Below are positions 1 to 13,365 of a stretch of DNA of 64,000 nt, piece by piece. A program made the position numbers and the translations under genes. Under the pieces are notes generated by a model. That model saw only the letters and a list, made by a program, of their open reading frames with translations, had not been told where the DNA came from and did no database searches. Position 1 is the first letter of the stretch. Every line of letters begins with the position of its first letter. The stretch is from Rotaria sp. Silwood1 (lineage: Eukaryota > Rotifera > Eurotatoria > Philodinida > Philodinidae), in contig CAJNOP010000025.1 in NCBI GenBank assembly GCA_905250075.1, forward strand, positions 441,669-505,668. Reading direction: 5' to 3'.

Positions 1-3000
1 ATCATCATCATCATCACCATCATCTCGTTTATCATCAAAACCATTTATAGTTACACAAGATGTTCCAGTAAAAAAACCTTATTCACCTATACAAACTGAA
101 CAATCAAATGATGTTCTTGATTTATTTTCTTCTCCAATAATTCCAAATAATAAAACTCAAAAAAAAGTACTCGATGATTCTTTATCATCAGTTTCGTCTG
201 GTAGTGATCGTCGATCTCAAATAAAAAAACAAAAATCAAATATTCCACGCTCATCATCACCAATTAATAATAAATCGACATTACCATCAATCAAAGGTAA
301 AATAATAACTATAACAACAGCAGAAAAAAAAAAACATCATTTTACAAGTATTTGTGAATTGATAACCTATATACTTTTTGGTCGAATGCATATTTGATAA
401 GGTCAATTAGTTCTGCTGACTGAGCCGTCGGTTATATCTATAATAAAACGATTTTGAGTGAGAAAGTAACGAATATATAAATAAGTCTCAATTGATTGAA
501 AACAGGTGAAAAGAATCGACTAACAGAACGAATTAAAAGCGAATCTAGACGTATATATAAATGTATATGGGCATATCGATTATAAATGATACTCTCAACA
601 GGTTATATTTCATATAGTGAGCATTGATTAATAATAGTTCGAGGTATAGGTTTTATAAAAGAATAGTTGCTGCTTTTTTTTTTATTTTCTAAATTTTAAA
701 TCCTTTTTCACGAATAAAAGACAAAAAAAAAAAATCGTTCGTATTTATTAATACTTATTATACATAGGATCTAATGACTATTTCTTTTGTTGTAGTCTTC
801 TAATGATGAGTTATGAGTTTTTGTTTTTTTGTAGTTGAAAGTAATTGCTCTAGTTCGTACTTTGATCCGACTCAACATGAAAAAAGGATTTAACACTCTA
901 ATTGTCGTTTTTCGCTGTTTTATTTGTTCATCTACTATAATCTCGACTATACATTGACATTCTTCTTCCGGAGGGTATAAACATATAAAGCAAAAAAAAA
1001 GAAGAAGACGAGGAGGAAGTTTGAGTGAAAGTGGCGCAACTCTTCTTATGCTTACCGAATGTGGAGATTTACCTATTCTTCTTGCTCTTTTGTTTATTGA
1101 ACAATTGTTATTCATTGTTACTATTTTAATCTCTTATTCTCCTATGCAAATGTAGATCGAAAATGTAACAGGTCATTCGTTGTTTTTATTCTTTGTCTAT
1201 TACTATTCCTGACCTGACTAGTGGACAAGTTTATATATGTGTTGGCTTAATAGTGTGTCATCTAAACATGTACACATCTTATTTCTTCTTTTTTTTTTGT
1301 GCGCTTTGGTGAATGTTAAGACAATAGTAGAAGAAGAAGTAGAACTAGACATACGTAATTTAGTTGACCATTTTTAATAGAAGAAGAAAGAAACAGAAAT
1401 CATGACGTTTTTCTCGACAACGACTAGAAAAAATGAAGATTCTTTTTTTTCCTCCTTTTTTTGAGCTTCTTTTTTTTTTTGACCGCTTCTTTTCCCTCAT
1501 TAATAATCACGTCAGAAAATGTCTTCCTGTTATATTTAGTCACTTCACCATCATCCGTTGAAAATCAAACTCGCTCAAATAAAACTACTGTTCTTACTCA
1601 ATTACTTCAAAGTGTTAAGAAAACTTCAGCCAACAACGAAACAGACTTTGTAAAACCTAAAACTGATTATCCAAAAGTTGAAACTGTTAAGAAAACTTCA
1701 ACAAACAACGACACAAACATTGACAAATCAAAAACTGATTATCCAATAATTAAAACTGAACCAATACCAGTTCCTAAACCAATTAATAAAGATCGTATAC
1801 ACGAATTTGCTTCTCTTTTATCATCATCTGTTCATTTATCTCAACCACCACAATCATTTAAAAAATCAACAACGTCAACATCAAAAGTAATATCATCACC
1901 AACACGTTCGGAAGATCAAAGTTTTTCATCTGTACCATCATTAAGTAGTGATCGAGACGAACGTGAATCATATCATACAGTTAAATCAAATAATTCTGAA
2001 CAGGAACAAATTAAAAAACATATTGATGCACGTTATAATGATAAATTAGATGATCGTGGTTCAATTAAAATTAAAACAGCTAATATAAAAGCTTTATTTG
2101 AACAAAAAATTACTGATACAAACAAAATATTATCTCAATCAAGTGAACATTTATCGCATTTACCGGAACCTAAACAACAACATAAAAAAATACCTATTAG
2201 TTATGGAAGTTTAAAAAGAAATTTGCCAAATCATCAGCAAACAATACCAAATAATAATAATAATCGACCAAAAGCACATCACGAGTCTTCCACAATGAAT
2301 AAATATACTGATCATATTGTTGGCACAAAAGATGTTGTCATTGAAGATAAACAGGTAGAGTTTTAATTATGTCAATAGAAGGTTTCTTTAAGAAGTTATT
2401 AATGTGAATTTAGTTGTTTTCTATTCCAAACAAGTTTTAATATTACTAAGAAACATGTGCGTAGAACGATTCATTTTGAATCATGTTTTGGATTCCATTG
2501 ATTAATAAAAGTTTGATCGTTGAATAAAAGGCATTTTACACATTTTCTTTCTTTTATCAAACTCCTATCATTGGGTGTAAGACAATCTACAAAAAGTTGC
2601 TGATCACTATCAGCTCAGTTAGTCGATGTGAAAGGTTTTTATAACTCTACATGACTGTTTAGTTTTATATGAAAATTGAATAATTTTGTCTGTTTAAACA
2701 TTACTAACTTTAAATTCAGCATATAAAATTTTGTGATCAAGCCGTCCGAGAAAAAATTTATGAAACACCTCAGGATATGTTTTTATTCAAATTGTCTTTC
2801 CTATTGTTGACTCAATCGGCATATTGTCTATATAATTTTGACTGACCAGAAGGAAGAAGAAAAAATACCTCTGCTTTTCAGCATGGAATGTTGCCTAGCG
2901 GCAGACTCGATCGACAAATACCTTCTGTACATCTATAACTAGCTGCAGCTCCCAACATACACCAACTAAACACAAGAGCAACTGTATGCCACAACGTAGT

Positions 3001-6000
3001 CAACTTACTGTCAGATAACAATGAAGTCAGTTCCATAGGAATCTCTTTCACTGCCCTCTCTGATTTCCATGGTTGCTTTGCCTATAGATACTAAATATTA
3101 TTCTAATACACCCGCTAAAAGACTTTGAATTTTTATTGAGATTTGACTAAACTTTCGGATTTTTTATATGTCTATTTTCTAGAAGCCTCAAGTTTTTGGA
3201 AGACTCACATTTTCGAATTTTGATCTGAAACTTTGTGCGTATAGAGAAATCAACTAGACTGACTTCCAAAAAAAAAAACATTTGAAAAGCAATGTCTTCG
3301 TGATATGAAGCTTTCAACAAAAAGCATGTTGTGTACACTATCTACAGAAAAGAATCTATATCTTGATAGTCTCATATCTTGTTTTCAAATCTTCTGAATT
3401 TTTTATGGAAGCTACTCTAGTTGACCTTTGTATATGCACAAAGTTTCAAATCAAAATTCAAAAATACAAGTTTTCCTAAAACCTGGGGTCCAGTAAATAA
3501 AAACACTCCATATTGTGGTCAAATTTCAAGTAGCATCCAAATCGTTGCAGGGTTGTTATTAGACTATTATATTCTATCTATAGGCAAAACAGTCATTGAA
3601 ATCAAAAGAAGACATTGAAAGAGGTTCTCTCTTCATCTGTGGCGACTCTTGACTGATAGAGTCTGTTGAAAGTAATGATTAAGAACTGAACTCGTTTTTT
3701 TTTGTATCAAATCAATTCATTACAAAATGAAAGACTTAAATATCAAGTTATTTTTCTCCTTTTTAGCCTGAAAATGGTTATGGTAACAATAGCCGACGAA
3801 ATAGCATTGAACAAATAGTTCGACCTACTATTAATTCATCATCTAATTCTCCTGTTTCCGTAACTAATGCTTACTATTCGGAATCTTTACTTGCTCGAGA
3901 AATACGTGAAGCAAAAGAAAAAGAAGATGAATTAAAACGTCAACGAAGAAAATGTGGTCTTGCTGAAGATGGATCGAATTCAATGTTAAATTCAACAAAT
4001 GATTCAATTAAATCTGAATCAACATTAACAACAAATCAACCTATTAAAAGTAGTTCATTTTTATCAAATTTAGATTTTTTTACATCAAAAACCAATGGTA
4101 GTCCATTAAATGAATCAACATCATCAAATTCATCTCCACGTCGTTCAATAGCTTTAGCACAAAATATTGTTTATGATTCTAATAATCCATCACCATCAAA
4201 AATTTATCGTCAATCATCTAATGATGATTTAAAACAAATGACAAATGTTGTTTCACAAGAATTAAATCGTTTTAATGAAAATGGTATTTCAATAATTCGT
4301 ACAAGCTCAACAAGTGGTTCACTTTATCGTTCATCATCAAATCAAAATATTCTTTCAATACATAATACAAATGATAATATTATTCAACGTGAAATTGAAG
4401 CTATACGTGCTAAAGAAACTGAATTAAGACAATTAGGTCGAATTCAACATACAAGTGATGAACATGCTGATCCAAGAAAATATCAAGAACTTATTACAAC
4501 ATTACCAAAAAGTCAATCAATTAATACACTTCCAACAGGAAAATCACGACGTGATAGTGGAAATCAACAAATATCACGTCATAATGGACCAATGATTGCA
4601 ACAACAAATGGATTTTTAAAACCTAAAACAAATAATAACAATAATAATTCATGTAAGAGATTTCTTTTTTTTCGTTATTTTCCTATTTTTTAATATCATA
4701 TATTGTTTTTGTTCCATTATAGCAATGTCATCAGTACGTGGTAAATTTCCAAATCCGAATCCCACAGCACCGATTGTTAGTTCATCAAATAAATCAACTG
4801 ACTATTCAAAATTATCATCAACTGATCGACTTGAATTAGAAAAACGTCAATGTCAAGAACGAGAACAAGAATTAAGGTAAATTTCAAATTGTTACTTTTC
4901 TATTTATAAATATAATCAATATTCGATTAGTTGACAAAATTCTAGTTTTTAAAACTATATCAGCCCATATTAATATTCTTTTTTTTTTATCTAAGAATAT
5001 TTTGCTTCACGAATAAAAACCCTTTAAGAATAATATTGATCTATGCGCATGATTGGAATTGATTTTTTTCAATGACCTTGTTGTGACGGGAGACTCGAAT
5101 AGAAATCATCTAGAGAAGCCAATTGATTGCGGATCAAATATGGTATATGAGAGGGTTTCAGAAAGCTCATCTAGTTCAAACAACGGAAAAGAGATGCATC
5201 ATCGATTTAAAATGCCCAGAGGTTAAAAAAACAAAAGAATGTCATGCTGCCTTCTCAGCTTTAATGATGCATATAAACAATGTCTTCCAAAATTATTCGA
5301 TCAGATTTATTTTTGATTTTTTTCACTAGCATCAACTCAAATAAGAATCCAGTAGTGATTCAAAACGAAATGTCTCTTAGCTCTTTATGAAGTTTTTTGA
5401 CCAAGATATATTAATATTACAAATGACACGAAAAATAACGTTTCTATACCAAATAGCAGAAAAAAAACGACTTTTATACCCTCCGTACGATTGATGTATA
5501 GAAGGCAAAAAGAACGTTGCAGAGAGCTAGAAGACATTTCATTGTATAGAGAATTGTCTGCTCTATCATTCAAGGTAATTCAAACGAGATTTTGAAAGCT
5601 GAAGAACTTGGGTTCCTAGAGACCTTATCATTAGAAAACTAGCAATCATTTGCATCTTCGAAGACTCTTGTAAGACTAAAACTCCTATTCCAATTGCTGT
5701 TTTGATTCTTAAGAACCTTTTCGATAGGAAAGGATATTTAAAAAATCAACCTAGCCGAATAGTTTTGGAAGCCATTATATGTTTATATACGTCGATGTTT
5801 GTTTACGGTGATGAATTGATTGATCGTTTCCAGAGTATTATTCTTCATCAGAATATTTTCTTCCATGAAGAAAACCTTATTATATTGTAGACTGACTTTA
5901 AAGTCAAAAATTTATTACGACAGGAGATGTGCATACTATAAAACTTTTCCTGGAACCAGCAAAACAATACTATACATTTCCTCGACCGATAAAAATATGA

Positions 6001-7015
6001 AATAAATCATCATCTGTTTATTGACAATTCACTCCTAAGGGAATATTTTCAATCGATCAATCACTGTCTCACCGAAAACTAGTTAGTTGCAGGTTATCGA
6101 CAGAAAACTTTTCGCCAAAATGCTTGTCTTTTTATCTATTCAGATTATAGAACATATAGCATGGTTTATAAAAGACTAAATTTTTTTTTCTTTCAAACTA
6201 TTTCCAGAAAATACAACCATTTGAATTCATACAGTAGATACATAATAATATTTCACTATGAAAATCTTCAAGAAAATATTATTTTACTTAAAACTTCTTT
6301 CTGAAAAATAGGAAAGGTTATTGATTTATAGACAAGTCGATATACACTATATTTAAAGAAGATTCGAAACAGTTTTGGTAAAATATCTGTCAGTCTAGAA
6401 AATTAACATATAAAGACCTAAGAAAATTTTTCATGGTCATAGTATGAATCAACTGGGTCAATAACTCATAACCTAGTTGCATTTTGTGAGAAAGCATTTG
6501 GTTAGTTGAACACATTCACTCGTCAGACTTCAAGGTAGACAAGATTTCTTTTATCTTGTCCTTTTTTTTTGCGAACAGATCACTTGCTCTTGATAGTGCT
6601 GCACTAACTTACGAGTAGATTTTCTATTCTGGTCCGCAACTACCCGCTAACTGGTTTCAATTTACCGAACACTTCAATCAATAATAATCTAAACCTTATA
6701 ATTTTATTTTTAGAAAACAACGTAACTCAATTAGTGCTAGTACATCATCAACCAATACAACAATCAATGGTGATTCAGGCAATGTATCACAAGAAGAACA
6801 TGACGAAGATCAAGAACGTTATTCTGATAAAATTGAACGATTAAAACGATCAGAAAATGAAGTAAATCAAACATGTTTAATTGATTTTGCTTTTAAAGAC
6901 TCTATGCTTTCTTTTCTCTTTCTAGAAAGCTCATGCACCACTAGTGCGTCCGACAAAAAAATCGGATATGTCACAAAAATGGGAACAAATGATGGCAAAT
7001 AAAACTGATGAATAA
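1..7015 (+). CDS. Low-complexity protein with AKAP2/MISP-like C-terminal motifs (5' partial, 6 exons visible)
   Basis: Exons at 1-296 (open at the 5' edge), 1540-2354, 3767-4652, 4723-4876, 6714-6861 and 6926-7015. Every junction is GT-AG and keeps phase, giving about 795 residues ending in MANKTDE and TAA. Most of the protein is Ser/Asn/Thr/Lys-rich and probably disordered. Three charged helical segments stand out: one starting SLLAREIREAKEKEDELKRQ, one starting IIQREIEAIRAKETELRQLG, and one around LELEKRQCQEREQELR. The repeated REI-x-A-x-x-[KR]E-x-[ED]L pattern resembles the C-terminal region shared by vertebrate AKAP2 and MISP, which are actin/PKA-associated scaffolds. This family call is from memory of the motif and is tentative; any Glu-rich coiled-coil protein could look similar. 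The true start lies outside the window. Introns of 1.2-1.8 kb separate some exons; one carries a foldback repeat. Confidence 0.6.
297..1539 (+). other. Intron 1 of the AKAP2/MISP-like gene
   Basis: It is bounded by AAAG|GTAAAA and TATATTTAG|TC and joins phase 1 to phase 1, creating a Val codon. It is AT-rich with homopolymer runs. I see no gene in it. Confidence 0.7.
3077..3588. repeat. Foldback repeat, family F1 copy 1
   Basis: About 510 bp with imperfect inverted arms. The left end reads TTTGCCTATAGATA and the right end read on the minus strand is again TTTGCCTATAGATAG. Further in, both arms contain a related block around GAATTTTGATCTGAAACTTTG. The element sits in the 2355-3766 intron and a diverged relative occurs near 26280-26690. 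No coding capacity is visible. It looks like a MITE or foldback element; no target duplication is clear. Confidence 0.7.
4877..6713 (+). other. Long intron of the AKAP2/MISP-like gene
   Basis: 1.8-kb intron between AATTAAG|GTAAAT and TATTTTTAG|AAAACAA, joining phase 2 to a single-base completion (Arg). Open frames inside are short and lack family features. I see nothing else in it. Confidence 0.65.
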
Positions 7016-7333
7016 TTATTACAGACAAACGTTTCTTATAGTCATTCTATTGCTTTGTTATCCTTTTAACTAATTTTGATTTGTTTTGTTTTTTTTTTCT
7101 TTACTGTAGATACTTATTATCAAATTGTAATCCTACATATACAACAAAAAAAAAACCACAGAAAATTTTGAAGTTCTGAATTTATACGTGCTTATTGTGT
7201 GTCAATCATTCATTCATCTTTATTATTTCATATTTTTCTTTTGGCGTTATTCGTCTACCATTGTTCTTTTCTGTATCTGTTTGTGCGATCGAAAAAAAAA
7301 ACCAAAATTATTTCTTTTCCATTTTTCTTGTTC

Positions 7334-7366
<33 letters not shown>

Positions 7367-9749
7367 GACAAAGATTTGAATAGAATTTCTATAAAATTTT
7401 AGAAATACATAATGCAACTGTAAATTTTAGGTAAAATTCAAACAGATTCGAAGACAAAATTTGTTAATTTAATTTAATGATTGAAATAAAAATGAAAGCC
7501 TTGAATGCTCATTTTATGAATCAAATAACAATCATGATCTAAGTAGTAATCAAATAGTTATGAATGAAAGTATTCATACAAATCTGTTTATTGAATGATG
7601 AAGAAAAACAAACAGAACGTGACATATTCATATGAATGATGATAAACGTATATTTTATTTTGACAGCTTATAAAAAAAAAGATCATCTATTGATTTCTTG
7701 ATCATTTTCAATGTAAATTTCATTATTTCAAATAAATTCTGTTTTATATTCATAAGAAGAGACTCATTATATTTCATTCTAACAAACAATTTAAATGAAA
7801 GAAGAATTCCAACTTGCATAAGAATAATCTCACCAGTAGTGCTGGTCGGATTGGTCTTAGATCAGGTCGAGTCCAGGTCAGAAAATCTTGAATCCAACAG
7901 GCTTTAATCATCTGAAAGCTTTGATTTGAAAAAATACTTTAAAAAAGCAGTATCCCTACAGCAGTAAGGTCATGGCTAAAACTCTTTTCAAGGTATTCAG
8001 AGTTCATTAGAGCGTATATGATGCACATAATTTTGGCTTCAAAACCAAAATATTCTTTTTGTTGGTTAATACTAGTTGAATAAATGAACAATCTGAAATG
8101 CATATGAATCTCTATACAATTTTATGACAATATTACAATTATTTAGTATTATCGAAATCAAATTCATTATCTTTGTATAAATGAAGACATGAAAAAAATA
8201 TATACCCTTGTTGATTTCTTCTTTTTACATTTATTCGCTTAGTGTATGGTGCATATCGAATACAGTAATTAGTAGTAATTTGCTTTTAGTGATAAGTTAA
8301 ACAAAAAAACTTGATGGCGATATGATCTTAAAAATGAAACTGAATAATATTGCTGCATAATTAATGTTTGGAAATTACAAAACAACGTGATCTTCGTATT
8401 TATCTTAAATAATAGTATGATTATTATTGAAAAGTAATTGTTTGTTTACATGTGCATAAATCAATTTTATCAATTATTTTAACTGCCATAGCTCATGTCA
8501 TAATGCGCACTGTCATGAAGAAGATAAGTACATTCTAACTTGAGTTAGCCAGCACTAGTCAAGCACAAGTTAAAGTTGAAATAATTTCCGAATCTGATGT
8601 TCTCATTAGAGCTGCCGGTTTGGCAGACCAAGCCAAATTTTAAAATTTTAGCCCACCCTAATCTGTTCACATAATATTCAATCTGTATAACAGCAAAGGT
8701 CAAAGTTGCTTGTCTGGTGGTTACATTTGGAACATGAAATATTGATACATCGTCTTATTATTCGACTTCAGCCAACAAATGCTTCAACTAAATGTCAATT
8801 AGTATTGTGAAACTTACGTTGACTGATCGAAAGATTTTTTTAGATTTACAACAACTCAATAGTAAATTTTGCGTTCGTATTGCTGCAAAAATTGATCTTC
8901 AAGTGTAAAAGTCTTTTGCCTGTTATTAAAACTATAACTTATTCCTTACATTTCCCTTCTTTGCTTCGTTATATGTCTATTCCTACGTTGTTTTTTATAC
9001 GATGATTACATTTCTTTGCGATTATGTGAAACAGCATTAATATGATCAAAAATATTGCATTATTAATTCACACCTCTCTTGTATGAAAAATTTTTCATGA
9101 GGATTGTTTGCTGGTTTTAATTTGCTATTTCATGCTAGAACTTGTTATTATATTATCTTCATCGAAATAACTCAAGTAGCCAATTGAAACCAGAATAATA
9201 CACTAATGGGGAGTTATAGAATTAAATATTTTCGAAAAATAAGAAACACGAATCTATCTAGTTTCATCAAGTCACTTTGTGATATTTAGTCTCGTCTGAA
9301 GACATTTTGAGGCTGGTCACCAAAATATGTGAACCGATGCTTCAAGATAACTGCTTTAGAGACTGAAAAAGTGCATTATAAAATATTATTAGGAATCAGA
9401 ATATGAAACGAGTTCAGATAATTCTTCGGTTTCAATAGTGCCGCGTGAAGATCATCGAACAAACCAACAGATTGTTTTTTTTGTGATTTATTTTATACAT
9501 TTTAATTTTGGAGAGTGTTGATTGATATATTCATCTACTGAAAAACATATATCAAAGTTTGAGATAAAATGTATTTTTTCCTTTCAAATTTTATTTTATT
9601 TTATTAACAATAGAATCAGCCATAGTAATAAAATGCATATGACTTCATACATTATATACATATATTCTTAAAATAGAAGAAAACTTTTTTTTTGTATATA
9701 ATAAGTTTCTAATACTCTTCCTTTTACCTAATTGATATTATTCGATGAA
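7016..9749. other. Intergenic region between convergent genes, with a TAA microsatellite
   Basis: 2.7 kb between the 3' ends of the upstream plus-strand gene and the downstream minus-strand gene. It includes the 3' UTR of the first gene, a (TAA)n tract at about 7335-7375 and an AATAAA-like signal near 7484. The rest is AT-rich with no supported gene. Confidence 0.6.
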
Positions 9750-10481
9750 TTAAAAGTGTTTGACGACAGGTGGTTGAATATTTGTATTATAATCTTTATC
9801 ATACCATCTACCGCCATATGGCATTGCCTGTGATGATGTTCGACGCACAACAGTTATATTACCTAATTCATAAATATGTTTCGAATTTTTTTCAGATGGT
9901 TTTACAACATAATTCAATTGAACCATTGGAGCTTTCTCAAAACTATCGGCAGCAGCTGTATGAGGAAATGAAACATTATTGGAAATACTTGGTGGTGGTA
10001 CATAAACTTGTTCTGCTTGTGAAGATACTTTTGGTTGTATTGAAGAAGGAGATAGAGGTTTCTCATTTGAAGTATTTTTAACGAAAACAGAAGATGATTG
10101 TTCTTTAGTTGATGTTGTTGATTTAGTGTGATCGTCATATGAAAAAGGATTTTTTTTAGAAGATAGAGTAGGTGTTTCAGGTAATTGCTGAAATGTATGA
10201 TGTGATTAATGTCATTATAGTCATTGTAGATGAATAATTAGTAATATACAACTTACATGTTCTGATGGCGTTGGAGAATTGTTGTTGTCTCTGTTATTGT
10301 CTACTACGGAATTTTGTTTTGTAGATCTTCCTTTCATGAATTCCACAGAAGGTTGATAACCGCGATAAACAGAACCTCGAACAGGTATTCGTTGATGTGC
10401 TGGTTTGACTGTAGTCCTTGGTTTTTTTTCTACTGTAGTCTTTCGATTTTTTTCTACTGGAGTACTGCTATTATTACCCAT
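9750..10481 (-). CDS. Small low-complexity protein with predicted N-myristoylation, paralogue B
   Basis: Two exons on the minus strand: 10481-10257 and 10187-9750, 220 aa. The start was chosen at MGNNSST because Gly2 and Ser6 match the N-myristoyltransferase consensus and the paralogue at 13178 begins in the same way; an ATG 39 bp upstream in the same frame would bury this motif. Residues 8-30 hold an imperfect duplication (EKNRKTTV then EKKPRTTV). The remainder is Ser/Thr/Pro/Lys-rich without a recognisable domain. The intron is phase 0, with donor CAT|GTAAGT identical to paralogue A and acceptor TTTCAG. I do not recognise the family. A membrane-tethered adaptor is possible, but that is inferred only from the N-terminus. 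Confidence 0.6.
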
Positions 10482-12527
10482 TTTTTTAAAAATGTTTGTC
10501 AAGACAATGTGCAAATGCAAAAGTTAACATCCATACAATTTAAAACAACGCATTGTCTATATGGGATTAAAATATGTCGCTTTACTAACAATACTACTTC
10601 TCTACACCATTCTTTTTCTTACATACAATACACAAAAATTACATATTTTATGAAATTTCTATATACTGTTGATTTTCTTTTCAATTAGTTATAATATATA
10701 TACTTGAAACATGAATATCGATAAAAAATCAAAGGAAACTATGTGATTATGAGATCTCAAATATTTCGAAAATCTAAGAGTCTATATCTTTGTATTGCGA
10801 TAAATTGAATTTGAGAAAAAAGAGAAACCTATACTATTGTCATTATCAAAAAGTAATGACCATCATTGTTTCTTGAATAATTTTTGGTAGGAATAACATA
10901 GAGATCTGGAGTTTTCACTATTGAGAAGAGAGGACACTGAGCCATCTACAAACGCCGAAATCTGATTGATAAACAACTAATAATAGAGTTCTCTGTAAAA
11001 AATTTTGAAAAAAAAGGCACTCTGAACATGTTTCCTATTAAATTTTGACTTGGAATATGACCGATCGATAGAATCAATCTTTCTTTTCGATCTACGCAAA
11101 CTCCAACTGTTTAGTATGTTCAATGTAAGAGTAAGAAGGTTTTTACTGAAAAATTCATTTCAGCCAATTCATCTAGGAAGACTCCAGCAGAGCTCAGAAT
11201 AGAAGCAACTGACCATGCTGAGCTCAATGGTGATGTGCATTTCCAGTTTCAAAGTGATTTGAGACTGCTTTTTCAAGGTTTTTTAAAACTTCGATGGTTA
11301 TGCTGTGCAGAGGAAAATTTTGACGCAGTGTTTTCAGATCGTTTTGAAATTGGAAACAGATATTACCATTTAACTCAAGATGATGAATTAGCTATGTCTT
11401 CATTTTTTTTTGAACTCTTCCACGATCGATTTGCTGAAATCGATAGTCTCAGAAAAACCATTATAAATCTTGAATGGAACATACTAGAAAGCTGATATTT
11501 ATGTAGATCTAAAAAGAACGATTTTCCCTATCGATTGGTTATCCTCCATGTCAAAATCTAATGGAAAATGGTTTCAGAACATATTTTTCAAAATTTCTTC
11601 TGAGAATTTGTTCGATAAAGCAGTTATTGATCATTCAGATTTCGGTATAAGTAGATGACTTAGGATCTTCTCTTTTAAATAGTGATAATTTCAGACCTTT
11701 ATATTGTTCTTGTCAAAGGTTATTCAAAAAAAACCAGTCAAGACAATTGTTTTTTTTGTGAACGACAATAGTGTATAAATTATTAATCTATTTCTTTCAT
11801 GCAAAATTTATTGAATATATCAATCAATTGATACAAAAAAAAGAAGGAAAATATCGGTGAGAAATTACAAAAAGAAAAAAAGTATTTTGTGTATTTTACA
11901 TTTTCGAATGATTCACTTGTTCTTTCTGTCGTAATTTCAACTTTTATTTGATGAATAAGCTATTGCTTATAAAAATTAGTTGTGAGGGAAGTGTTCACCT
12001 GTTATAAAAAGATCAATACTTCAATTAATTTATATTTTATAGGCAAACTTGTTTAAATTTAATATTTATGAAAATATAGAGGATAGGTTTTCGATTATAT
12101 TCGATTTAGATTTAGAGACGATATACACTCTCAAATATGTTATCAGTACTACCAAATAGGTGAAAACTGTATTGTTAACATAATTGATAACTTATATTTG
12201 AGAAATATTACTGGAAAAAATATAAAATATACTTTTCACAGTATAAATATAAGTTCAATAAATGAAGAAAAACCTTTCTTTTGAAAGTTTTTTATTATAA
12301 TGATTTTAATTGTCTTTTTGTTGGGAAGATTTTTTCTTATAAAAAAAAAAAGTATTCTCAAATAATTAAGTTCAAAATATTTACAAATAAATTATACAAT
12401 TATGTTTTATTAATCCTTATCATGTTATCTTTTAAAGTCATGATAATGTTCCTTACAGCACTATATCGATGATTTTTCATTTCTATTAAGTGTCTGTTGG
12501 TATACCAACAATAATTGAAAATGAAGA
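10482..12527. other. Intergenic spacer between paralogues B and A
   Basis: 2 kb between two tandem minus-strand genes. About half of it is a foldback repeat at roughly 10860-11745. The rest is AT-rich and holds no supported gene. Confidence 0.55.
10860..11745. repeat. Foldback repeat, family F2 copy 1
   Basis: Inverted arms enclose a unique centre. On the left, a block runs from TTGAATAATTTTTGGTAGG to ACTATTGAGAAGAGAGG. Its counterpart read backwards on the right runs from TTGAATAACCTTTGACAAG to CACTATTTAAAAGAGAAG. A second, shorter member lies at 32376-32942 in an SMC6 intron. The 86-codon open frame at 11235-11495 lies inside the centre and shows no recognisable domain. Borders are approximate. 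Confidence 0.6.
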
Positions 12528-13178
12528 TTAATGTTTTTTATTTACATGAGAAGACGAGAGTTGTTTGACTACAGCAGGAGATGTAGATTTATGAGGTGAA
12601 ATGATACGTGGAGATTTTTTAATTGGAGAAGTTGAATGTTTGTCAAGTGAACTGGAACTCGAACTTTCGTCAAGTAAAGGCGGAGTAGAAAGTCCATCAA
12701 GTAAGTTCGAACTCGAGTTTTCTTGAAGAAGAACAGGAGTGGAACGTCCATCATTTGTAATTGAAATTGGTTTTTGAACTGGATTATCAGTTCTAAACAA
12801 TATCGAAGGAGTTGTTTGAGTCTCTCGTTCAAAATGCTGTGGACGATGGTGATGATGATGACGATGATGATGTTGATGCCGTGAATGATGACGATGAGAT
12901 GATAAAGAGTCTTCAGGTACATGCTGAAATACAGAAAAAAAAAATGTTATATTATTCTGGTTAGTAGAAAATAATCATTAATAATAAATACTTACATGTT
13001 TACTTTGTGCTTGAGTATAATTTCCATTGTATGGTTTATGATAATTATCAGGATATTGAGGATAACCAGTCTTGTCAGGCATATGAGTACCTGGATATGC
13101 AGTTTGTTTCTTTAATATTGATTTAGGTACAGTCCTTGGATAATAATCTACTGATGTTTTGCTATTGTCACTACCCAT
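12528..13178 (-). CDS. Small low-complexity protein with predicted N-myristoylation, paralogue A
   Basis: Two exons: 13178-12996 and 12923-12528, 192 aa. It starts MGSDNSK, with Gly2, Ser6 and Lys7 fitting the N-myristoylation consensus, as in paralogue B about 2 kb downstream. Exon 1 is Tyr/Pro/Gly-rich (residues 28-57). Exon 2 opens with a His-rich stretch (about residues 71-90) and continues with Ser-rich repeats of the LLDxxS type. The intron is phase 0 with donor CAT|GTAAGT, at the same relative place as in paralogue B, which supports common ancestry despite low sequence similarity (shared PRTV in exon 1). The function is unknown. The His-rich tract might bind metal, but nothing else supports that. 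Confidence 0.6.
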
Positions 13179-13365
13179 TCTGTTGCATCAATGTCGACAA
13201 ATGTACAAAAAGAAATTTCTGTGACAATGAAAATGATTTTTCACGAGACACGTAGAAAAGAAAATGGGATTAAAGAACATTTATTGATTGATAATGTTTA
13301 TTTTCAAACAAAATACACAGACTCTACATGCTTTATGTACAAAATTCAAAAACATATACAAATAT

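Noticed and set aside
7838..8662. Possible further hAT element (TAGTGCTGGTCGG ... CCCACCCTAA)
   Set aside because: The ends match poorly and the flanking 8 bases differ, so no target duplication supports it.
9770..10081. 103-codon plus-strand open frame
   Set aside because: It lies antisense to exon 2 of the minus-strand paralogue B, which has a better composition, phase-consistent intron and paralogue support.
11235..11495. 86-codon open frame starting MHFQFQSDLRLLFQ
   Set aside because: It lies within the centre of a foldback repeat; the copy in SMC6 intron 10 does not preserve it.
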